Of a DNA stretch of 8,054 nt, positions 1 to 5,683 are shown piece after piece (positions within the stretch are counted from its first letter, which is position 1; each line of letters begins with the position of its first letter). Source of the DNA: an uncultured Planctomycetaceae bacterium (GTDB lineage Bacteria > Planctomycetota > Planctomycetia > Planctomycetales > Planctomycetaceae); contig CAIUHT010001485.1 of NCBI GenBank assembly GCA_903898975.1, forward strand, positions 1 through 8,054, given 5' to 3'. Under the pieces are notes generated by a model. That model was not told the DNA's origin. It ran no database searches and saw only the letters and a list, made by a program, of their open reading frames with translations. The position numbers were made by a program, and so were the translations under genes.

Positions 1-1564
1 CGGCCTCATCGAGGCGGCGCTTGATCCACAAGAACCCCTTGCCGCGGTGCTCTTTGAGCCGGGCGAGCAGCGGGGCGGGTTCCAACCCGAGTGGACCGGC
101 CAATTGCTGAGCGGCCTGCTCGAGATCGGGGAGCTTGCGGGGAACGACGAACAGGCTGCGGGTCTCGATCGAGGTGGCGAGCACCAGTCCCTGCCGGTCG
201 AGAATATCTCCGGGGCGCGGGGCGACCGGTTCGCGCGTCACGCGTTGCCGACTGGCCAGCCCCTGCAGGGCCTGGCCATGGATCTGGTGCAGCCACCACA
301 GTCGGGCGGTGAGAACGGCCAGCAAGGCCAACACCCCCAGCGCCAGCCCACGCACCCGCCAGCGGAGGGTGGTGGGCGAGCAAGCCGGCTCTGCGTGCAA
401 CTCGACAGCAGGATCACAAGCTGCCGCGTCGGCCCAGGCGGAGTCGTGTGTGTCGAAGCCCTGGTCTGCGCCTTCGTGTCTGTCTGGGTCTAACTCTTCG
501 TCTGCGGATTCCCCTGTGTCTGACAACCCGTGTGACGCGGTCGGCGCATCCGCCTCGGCGAGCGTCCCCTCGTCGCTCCCCAGCAATCGAGCGAGGAGGG
601 ATTTTCGAGCAGGGGACGTGGGAGGGGAATGGACCTTCGCCGGGGTCGGTGCGGAGACGAATGCGGGGAAGAGGAGCGAGAGCACCTCGCGCAGCCGCTG
701 GGAACCTGGGGGGTGATCCGTTGCCTCCGAAGCGCCAGTGTCTGTCGCGGAGGCGACCCGGTCGGACGGAACGCTGGACGTCGGACCTGAGGACCCGGCG
801 GAGGCGTCCGCTGGCGGAGTTGCCGGAGTTGGCGACCGCAGCAGGGTCTTGGTACGGGAGAAGCCTGTGATGTGGTCTGTGGTGAGCCCCGACGTCGGAT
901 GGGCGGGATTGTCGGAGGAATGCTCGGTCGGGCCTTGGCTCGTGAGGCAATCCCCGAAGGGGTCGGGGGGATCGATCCGGACAATTCGCTTGGGGTCGGA
1001 GGAAGCGGGCCGCGCGGGCTGAGTGGGGCGGGCTCCCCCCCAAGGCTGTCGCGCCCTGGCCGACAAAGACTCTCTCGCCCGTGAGGCCTCGCCTCCATCC
1101 AACGCCGGGCGCTCCACTGTCGGTTGACGCCCCGAGGTCTGCACACCCGCCGCCGACGTCTGAGGCGCACCCGTCTTCAGGGCACCAGGCTGGGCGAGCA
1201 CAGACGGGGAGCCCGCCGGCCCAGGCACCGCTGGTTGTGGCACCCCGGGCTGGGACGAACTCCGCGGGGGTGACTGTGTCGCTGGCGATGGTGCGCGAGC
1301 TTCACCCACGGCTTGATGCGGCTGATCGCCAGGGGGCTGGCCCGGACGCGACGGTTCCCGGCGGGGCGGTTCATGCCCTCCCACGACGGGCCCCACAGGA
1401 GCGCTGGCCTCGCCTCCACGAGTGGCGTTGATTCCCGTCGAGTTGATCCCCGTCGCGTTGTTGGCCGCGGCGTTGGTGGCCGCGGCGTTGGTGCCCGTAG
1501 CGCTGATGGCGTGGGCCCGATTTGGTCCCGTGGGGGTTGGAGGCGGGCCGGTCGGTTCGGCCAC
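1..1564 (-). CDS. Class B penicillin-binding protein (FtsI/PBP2-like), N-terminal part with long disordered extension; cut by window edge
   Basis: Peptidoglycan transpeptidase of the septal/elongation class B PBP group, judged from its N-terminal part only; the catalytic domain (SxxK, SxN, KTG) lies outside the window. From GTG at 1564, 521 codons are open without a stop. A membrane segment lies at about residues 405-422 (GLALGLVLALLAVL-type stretch ending in WW). It is followed by the PBP dimerisation-domain motif RPGDILDRQGLVLATS at residue 450 onward (family pattern RGxIxDRxGxxLA) and by GFLWIKRRL near the edge. The first roughly 400 residues are Pro/Ala/Ser/Thr-rich, probably cytoplasmic and disordered, with a pentapeptide repeat at 1427-1516. 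No ATG exists in the frame. GTG 1564 is chosen because GGGAG (1577-1573) sits 8 nt upstream and the FtsL-like stop is 3 nt away, suggesting coupled translation. Internal GTG 685 is an alternative start, and third-position GC looks less biased in the extension. Family assignment is strong; the start is uncertain. Confidence 0.8.
   Translation of the reverse strand, partial: MAEPTGPPPTPTGPNRAHAISATGTNAAATNAAANNATGINSTGINATRGGEASAPVGPVVGGHEPPRREPSRPGQPPGDQPHQAVGEARAPSPATQSPPRSSSQPGVPQPAVPGPAGSPSVLAQPGALKTGAPQTSAAGVQTSGRQPTVERPALDGGEASRARESLSARARQPWGGARPTQPARPASSDPKRIVRIDPPDPFGDCLTSQGPTEHSSDNPAHPTSGLTTDHITGFSRTKTLLRSPTPATPPADASAGSSGPTSSVPSDRVASATDTGASEATDHPPGSQRLREVLSLLFPAFVSAPTPAKVHSPPTSPARKSLLARLLGSDEGTLAEADAPTASHGLSDTGESADEELDPDRHEGADQGFDTHDSAWADAAACDPAVELHAEPACSPTTLRWRVRGLALGVLALLAVLTARLWWLHQIHGQALQGLASRQRVTREPVAPRPGDILDRQGLVLATSIETRSLFVVPRKLPDLEQAAQQLAGPLGLEPAPLLARLKEHRGKGFLWIKRRLDEA
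1427..1516 (-). repeat. Six tandem 15-bp units encoding pentapeptides in the PBP N-terminal extension
   Basis: Units begin at 1427, 1442, 1457, 1472, 1487 and 1502. On the plus strand they follow GTTGNTNCCCGTCGN or GTTGNTGGCCGCGGC; the last unit is degenerate. In the PBP frame they read STGIN, ATGIN, AAANN, AAATN, ATGTN and AHAIS, so the period keeps the frame. The neighbouring codons at 1426-1412 (ATRGG) may be a decayed seventh copy. Repeat slippage is the likely origin, and copy number may vary between strains. Confidence 0.85.
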
Positions 1565-1567
1565 GGC

Positions 1568-2044
1568 TCAGTCTCCCGGTTCCACCCGTTCGCGACCGGC
1601 GACCCGGTCCGAAGCGGGGCCAGCGGCGGGATCGGCCACCTCCTCGTCGGGCACGTCGAGCGACAGCCGATCGGGTGAGGGGACTTCACCAGCCGCCACA
1701 CCGCCCGGCAGCCCCTCTTCAGAGTCGAGCGCCTGCGGATCGAGCACCGGCTGATCAAGCGACTGATGGTCGGCCAGGGTCTCGGCGATAGCGGCGCGGG
1801 GAGCGGTACCCGGAAGCTGGGCGGGGGCCCGGCCCAGCCGTTCGAGCATGCGGGCGGGTGCTCCCTCGGTCTCGGCCATCAGCCGGGCGCGGGCGTATTC
1901 CCGCTGCAGCACCTGCCAGCGGTAGGTCTGCAGGCTGATCTGCCGGAGTTGCTCGCGGTTGTGCTTTTCGAGGGCGGTCCCGGCGAGGGCCACCAGCATC
2001 ACCAGCAGCAGGGCCGCCAGGAACCGTCCAAGCATGAGACGCAC
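1568..2044 (-). CDS. ftsL: FtsL/DivIC-like single-pass division protein
   Basis: Small bitopic membrane protein of 158 aa. It has a short N-terminus (MRLMLGR), one membrane segment at about residues 8-25 (FLAALLLVMLVALAG), then a charged, Glu/Arg/Gln-rich stretch to about residue 70 that should form a coiled coil. The last 80 residues form an acidic, Pro/Ala-rich tail. FtsL-family proteins bridge divisome components in the periplasm and are poorly conserved in sequence, so the call rests on topology, size and position immediately before a class B PBP in a cluster led by rsmH. The start is either GTG 2044 or ATG 2035; neither has a clear Shine-Dalgarno sequence. The gene lies 53 nt after the LysM gene stop, and its TGA (1570-1568) is 3 nt from the putative PBP start. 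The long acidic tail is unusual for FtsL, which usually ends soon after the coiled coil. Confidence 0.7.
   Translation of the reverse strand: MRLMLGRFLAALLLVMLVALAGTALEKHNREQLRQISLQTYRWQVLQREYARARLMAETEGAPARMLERLGRAPAQLPGTAPRAAIAETLADHQSLDQPVLDPQALDSEEGLPGGVAAGEVPSPDRLSLDVPDEEVADPAAGPASDRVAGRERVEPGD
1573..1577 (-). promoter_or_regulatory. Ribosome binding site supporting the GTG start of the PBP gene
   Basis: GGGAG on the minus strand, 8 nt before GTG 1564 and inside the last codons of the FtsL-like gene. It is the main evidence that the PBP starts there and not at an internal codon. Confidence 0.5.
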
Positions 2045-2097
2045 GAGCCAGGGAGAAGCGGGCGGACCCCGAGCGCCATGCCCGGGGGCACTGCTCT

Positions 2098-4224
2098 CTA
2101 TCGGACGCGCGTCCCCTTGGGAACCACCCCGATCCGACTGGCGTCGACGGGAAGCTTGAGAATTGTTCCCACCCGCAGTCGATCCGGATCGGCCAGTCGT
2201 TCCTGGTTCAACTGGTACAACTCATACGACCGCGACGCCTTCCCCAGGTGCTGCTGGGCGATGGAGGTGAGGGTGTCCCCATCTCCGACGCGGTACAGCG
2301 GTTCGCCGTTGTTTCCGAAGTGGAATCCCAAGTCGTCCTGATCGCGGTGGAGTTCACGGGGATCGATCGCTCCGCGGCCCTCGGCCACTTGCCGCCCTTC
2401 CGCGACCGCGCGGTCGGGGACCCGCCGGGTGGGAGTGCCTGAAGCGACCCCCAGCGGGGCGGCTCCCGGTTCTTCACGGGCAATGTCGCGGGTCGCCGAT
2501 CCACCGGCCCCGCTGCCCCCCGCGGGAATGAAGCGGGCGTACTGCTCGACCAGTTCCTCCGCCGGGGGGGTCTGCAATTCGACCCCGGCCCGCAACTGCT
2601 CAGGCTGGGGAACGCGGTCGCGGTTGTGCTCGGCCAGCGCCTGGAAGAACCGCGGTGTGCCGTAGAGCTTTTTCGAGATGCTCCAGTAAGTGTCGGTCTG
2701 CTCGACCAGGTAGACGGGCGAGCGTGGGGACGGCGACCGGGCGGCGGTCGGACCAATCGCGGTGCGGGCCCCCTTGGGGGTGATGGGCTGGCGATCGGGA
2801 TCGCCCCGGCGGCCGGTCGGTTCCCCGGCCTCGGCGATATGGCCGGTGGGGTTGTCGGCCCGCATCACCTGGATCCGGCTGAGGGCCCGCCGTTCGCGGG
2901 GATCGACCGAGACGTAACCATCGACCGAGTCGTCTTCCACATCGGCGACCGGTTCGTCGAGACTGGCAGGGACGGTGGACGACGGGGTCCGCCGCAGGGG
3001 CGGGGTGGCATCATCGAGTTGCGCGGGAGCCTCGGTCACGACGGGAGTTCGCCGGGGGAAGCGCAGCCGGGGGGCCTCTTCCTCGGGCTCTGCGAATTCT
3101 TCGGCCGGTTCGGACTGTGCGGGGGGACGGACGTCGCCCGCCAGTTCGGGTTCGTCATCCGCCAGCGAGGGAACATCGACAGCGGGTTCTTCGACCGGTT
3201 CGACGGTGCGCGAGGCGCGGGGGAGCGCGGTGATGCGGCGGGGAGGTTGCACCGGTGCTTCGTCGAACTCCGACTCGGGCGAGTCGGCGGGTTCTTCGGC
3301 GGGGAGCGTGGTGGTGGTGACGCGAGCCGCGGGACCGGGCTTGGGGCGGCGGTTCAACCCGGGGAACGAGTGGTTCGGCCCCGCGTCATCGGCCGGTTCC
3401 GACTGGCCGGCGGCGATCGATGATTCGATGTCGTCGAGGTCGGTGTCGGCATCGGCGAGATTGTCGAAGCTGTCGCGCGAGCGGGCGGGGGCCTGGTGCG
3501 AGGCCTTCCGCACGGGGGCCGGCTGTTCGTCGAACAGGGCGTCGGTGTCGAGGGTCGCGGGGGGGGCGGCGGGAGCGTCGTCACCTTCGGTCGCGGCGAC
3601 AGCGTCACCCGGGGTGGTGGCGTCAGCGTCGGCGGGTTGGGCGGCGGAGGACTGCACCTGCTGCCACAACGCGGGACCGTAGGTGCGATACGCCATCGTC
3701 CCGGCGGTCCCGGTGAGGCCGAGGGCCAGGCCCACGGCGAGCGTCCGGCTCCACGAGCGGGTGGGGGCGGGGGCACCCAGGCCCCAGTCCTCCGCCGGAG
3801 CGGCGGGGGCGGCGACCGACTTGGGGGCTGCGGCCGATTTGGCAGGAGCGGGCGGGGCGGCGACCGGCCGGGGGGCCGAGGGAGCGGCTTGAGCGGAGGG
3901 ACCAGCGGCGGGATTGGCCCGCGGAGGGGGAGCCGAGGTGGCACCCGCGAGGGGGTGACCAGCGGGGCCGGCCTGCGGGACTACGGCACGGGGGGGAGGC
4001 CGGTCGGTGGGGGGAGCGGAGAGAGGTCGGGCGAGATCTTTCTCGCGGCGCGGAGCTGCGCCGTCCGGGAGCGGGGATTGAGGCGCTGCTCGGCGGGGGA
4101 TGCCGAGACCGGCTTCGAGAGCAGCGGCTGCCAGCGCGTCGGGTCGCGAAAGGACTGTTTGACCATCCGGTCTTCCAGGGAGTGGAAGCTGATGACCGCC
4201 AGGATCCCGTGCTGTTTCAGACAT
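2098..4224 (-). CDS. Membrane-anchored protein with two C-terminal LysM domains, encoded between rsmH and the ftsL-like gene
   Basis: Likely a peptidoglycan-binding envelope protein. Read from ATG 4224 it is 708 aa: Pro/Ala-rich N-terminus (1-158), one membrane segment (about 161-178, TLAVGLALGLTGTAG), a long acidic and Pro-rich linker (about 190-500), LysM 1 at about 504-553 (YLVEQTDTYWSISKKLYG) and LysM 2 at about 643-694 (LYRVGDGDTLTSIAQQHLG, ending RLRVGTILKLP). LysM domains bind N-acetylglucosamine-containing glycans such as peptidoglycan, so a cytoplasmic N-terminus and periplasmic LysM repeats are inferred. The C-terminal half is secure. The start is not: ATG 4224 (GGAG 10 nt upstream) implies a 244-nt overlap with conserved rsmH sequence. 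No ATG, GTG or TTG follows in frame until GTG 3735, inside the membrane segment. CTG 3780 has a perfect GGAGGA 7 nt upstream and would give a 560-aa protein with a short N-terminus before the membrane segment. I do not know a named homologue. Confidence 0.8.
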   Translation of the reverse strand: MSETARDPGGHQLPLPGRPDGQTVLSRPDALAAAALEAGLGIPRRAAPQSPLPDGAAPRREKDLARPLSAPPTDRPPPRAVVPQAGPAGHPLAGATSAPPPRANPAAGPSAQAAPSAPRPVAAPPAPAKSAAAPKSVAAPAAPAEDWGLGAPAPTRSWSRTLAVGLALGLTGTAGTMAYRTYGPALWQQVQSSAAQPADADATTPGDAVAATEGDDAPAAPPATLDTDALFDEQPAPVRKASHQAPARSRDSFDNLADADTDLDDIESSIAAGQSEPADDAGPNHSFPGLNRRPKPGPAARVTTTTLPAEEPADSPESEFDEAPVQPPRRITALPRASRTVEPVEEPAVDVPSLADDEPELAGDVRPPAQSEPAEEFAEPEEEAPRLRFPRRTPVVTEAPAQLDDATPPLRRTPSSTVPASLDEPVADVEDDSVDGYVSVDPRERRALSRIQVMRADNPTGHIAEAGEPTGRRGDPDRQPITPKGARTAIGPTAARSPSPRSPVYLVEQTDTYWSISKKLYGTPRFFQALAEHNRDRVPQPEQLRAGVELQTPPAEELVEQYARFIPAGGSGAGGSATRDIAREEPGAAPLGVASGTPTRRVPDRAVAEGRQVAEGRGAIDPRELHRDQDDLGFHFGNNGEPLYRVGDGDTLTSIAQQHLGKASRSYELYQLNQERLADPDRLRVGTILKLPVDASRIGVVPKGTRVR

Positions 4225-4988
4225 GAGTCACTCACTCCGTCGAGTGCCTGAGCAAGATGGTCCAGTTCGCGGTTGACGGCGATGCGCAGGGCCTGGAAGA
4301 CCTGGGTCGCGGGGTGCCGACTGTCGGGTCCGCGGGCAGTCCAGGGTCCGGGCTGGCCCGTGAGGGCCGTCACCAGGTCGAACGTGGTCTGGAGGGGGTG
4401 TTGTTGACGATGAGCGACGATTCGGCGGGCATGCTGTCGGGCCAACCGGTCTTCGCCGAAGCTTTCGAACCAGTCAACCAGCTGCTCCTCGGAGGCCGAG
4501 GCCAGCAGTTGCCAGGCGGGCGTTGCAGTGGAGGTGTCGTAGCGGAGGTCGAGAGGGGCGTCGGTCTGGAAGCTGAAGCCGCGGTCGGCGGCGGCGAGTT
4601 GATCGGAGCACCAACCGAGGTCGAGCAGGATGCGATCGACACGGTCGATTCCCAGGCGGGCGAGCACCTCGGGAAGCTGTGCGTAACTGGCGTGAACCAG
4701 TTTCGCATTGGGAGCCGCCAGTCGGGGGCGGGCAAGATCGATCATTCCCTGATCGCGGTCAAGGGAAATCAACCGACCGGACGGGCCGAGTCGTTGTAAG
4801 ATTTGCAAGCTGTGCCCCCCTGCCCCAAGGGTCCCATCGACGACCGTCAGCCCGGGGGTCAATTCGAGGGCCTGCAACACCTCACGCAACAGCACGGGCA
4901 CATGGGTGGCCCGCCGGGCCCCGGGCGCACCACGAGAGGCTGGGGAAGCTGGTGAAGCGGGCGAGGAGGGGCTGGGCTGGGGGTCCAT
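3981..4988 (-). CDS. rsmH: 16S rRNA (cytosine(1402)-N4)-methyltransferase RsmH (MraW)
   Basis: SAM-dependent enzyme that N4-methylates C1402 of 16S rRNA in the decoding region; cytoplasmic. From ATG 4988 it is 335 aa, slightly longer than the usual roughly 310. Visible motifs: HVPVLLREVL (29-38), SAM-binding VVDGTLGAGGHS (49-60), the acidic-loop LISLDRD (73-79), LLDLGWCSDQL (121-131), DRGFSF with PLDLRYD (135-151), FQALRIAVNREL, AVISFHSLEDR (264-274) and NPRSRTAQLRAARK (304-317). The family form of the fourth motif is DLGVSSPQL; here WC-S-D replaces VSSP. The first 28 residues are a Ser/Pro/Ala tail outside the domain. The frame extends upstream to ATG 5084, but those 32 residues look non-coding; neither start has a good Shine-Dalgarno sequence. 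It is the first gene of the rsmH-LysM-ftsL-PBP run. Its conserved C-terminus is fully present, so it is intact. Confidence 0.95.
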   Translation of the reverse strand: MDPQPSPSSPASPASPASRGAPGARRATHVPVLLREVLQALELTPGLTVVDGTLGAGGHSLQILQRLGPSGRLISLDRDQGMIDLARPRLAAPNAKLVHASYAQLPEVLARLGIDRVDRILLDLGWCSDQLAAADRGFSFQTDAPLDLRYDTSTATPAWQLLASASEEQLVDWFESFGEDRLARQHARRIVAHRQQHPLQTTFDLVTALTGQPGPWTARGPDSRHPATQVFQALRIAVNRELDHLAQALDGVSDSCLKQHGILAVISFHSLEDRMVKQSFRDPTRWQPLLSKPVSASPAEQRLNPRSRTAQLRAARKISPDLSPLPPPTGLPPVP

Positions 4989-5148
4989 CTCGACGTGGGT
5001 CTGAGGTACGGATCGATTGAAAAACGCCGGGGCGGCCAAGCGTTCCAGCCGGGGGCTCCACCCCGCCCGGAGACACACTCGCATCGTTCATCGTCGCGGG
5101 CCTGAGGGCCGATTGCCAGCGATTGATGCGGAACCGTTGCTCACGCGA

Positions 5149-5200
5149 CTCACCCTCTTCACTCACCCGCGCCGCTCACCCGAGTCACTCACCCGCGTCC
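5149..5200 (-). repeat. Four tandem 13-bp repeats with invariant GGGTGAG core upstream of rsmH
   Basis: Read on the plus strand, CTCACCC recurs exactly every 13 bp at 5149, 5162, 5175 and 5188, each followed by six variable bases. A partial unit, CTCACGCGA, precedes it at 5140. On the transcribed (minus) strand this is N6-GGGTGAG four times, ending 160 nt before rsmH ATG 4988. The period is not a multiple of 3, which argues against a coding origin. A regulator-binding array or an RNA leader element is possible, but neither is shown. Confidence 0.8.
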
Positions 5201-5391
5201 CGGGGACCGGTCCCGCTTCCAGCGTACACCGCTCGACAAAGAGCTGGCCTGCGGCAATCACCCGCGTTGCGCATCAGGGAGTGGCGCCCAGCGCCCTGGT
5301 TGTGGTTGTTGCGGTCTCTTGCGACCCGTTGCGCGGAAACTCGTGCTGGCGAAGGCTGAGCTGCGGGAGTTTGTGCCCGGTGTCTCTGTGC

Positions 5392-5451
5392 CCCGGGAAT
5401 GTGTGCCCCGGGAATGTGGGCCTCGGGAATGTGGGCCTCGGGAATGTGTGC
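5392..5451. repeat. Four tandem 15-bp repeats in the rsmH upstream region
   Basis: Plus-strand units are CCCGGGAATGTGTGC (5392), CCCGGGAATGTGGGC (5407), CTCGGGAATGTGGGC (5422) and CTCGGGAATGTGTGC (5437). Decayed copies ending in TGTGCC appear just before (about 5362-5391). The array lies between the terminator-like hairpin and the 13-bp array. It is unrelated in sequence to the 15-bp array at 1427-1516. Confidence 0.85.
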
Positions 5452-5492
5452 CGGGCAAACAGATGTGACGAGAGAGACCTTTTGCGGGGGCT

Positions 5493-5537
5493 AAAACGCC
5501 GCACACCCCGCCTGGGTTGACCCAGCCGGGGTGTGCG
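5493..5537 (-). terminator. Likely intrinsic terminator downstream of the DUF1573 gene
   Basis: Perfect 11-bp inverted repeat, CGCACACCCCG (5500-5510) and CGGGGTGTGCG (5527-5537). The stem continues after a C/C mismatch with CTGGG/CCCAG around a TTGA loop. On the minus strand it is followed after 3 nt by TTTT (5496-5493), a short U-tract. It lies about 150 nt after the DUF1573 stop and would separate that unit from the rsmH operon. Confidence 0.65.
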
Positions 5538-5566
5538 AACCATCCGCCACAGATGGTGCCCTGGTT

Positions 5567-5584
5567 GGGGGAGTACCGTCCCCC
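5567..5584 (-). other. Short GC hairpin between the DUF1573 gene and the terminator
   Basis: GGGGGA (5567-5572) and TCCCCC (5579-5584) form a 6-bp stem around a 6-nt loop, 100 nt after the DUF1573 stop. No U-tract follows. It may stabilise the mRNA 3' end or be an attenuated terminator. Confidence 0.4.
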
Positions 5585-5683
5585 GTTCCAGTGCCTTTCC
5601 AGATCCTCGATGTTGACTGCTGTTGATTCTTGGTGTGACTCGTTCCACCCAGGAGTGGCGTGACTGTGCCGCGGGTTGCGGGT

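Larger units (their letters stand above)
4989..5683. other. Non-coding stretch upstream of rsmH, with two tandem arrays and two hairpins
   Basis: About 695 nt between the rsmH start and the DUF1573 stop. No frame gives a recognisable protein, and mraZ, the gene most often found before rsmH, is not here. It contains the 13-bp array, the 15-bp array and two inverted repeats listed separately. I see no convincing -35/-10 promoter, although a promoter for the rsmH operon is expected in this stretch. Confidence 0.6.

Noticed and set aside
6..383. Minus-strand 125-codon frame
   Set aside because: Out of frame with the PBP, whose RPGDILDRQG motif fixes the real frame; Arg-rich shadow.
2626..3423. 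Plus-strand open frame of 265 codons
   Set aside because: Gly/Arg-rich shadow of the LysM gene linker; no domain.
4989..5084. Upstream extension of rsmH to ATG 5084
   Set aside because: The added 32 residues have no family similarity and no Shine-Dalgarno sequence precedes that ATG.
5149..5200. The 13-bp array as a CRISPR or as canonical MraZ boxes
   Set aside because: Repeats and spacers are far too short for CRISPR, and the spacing and core do not match the roughly 10-bp MraZ repeats.
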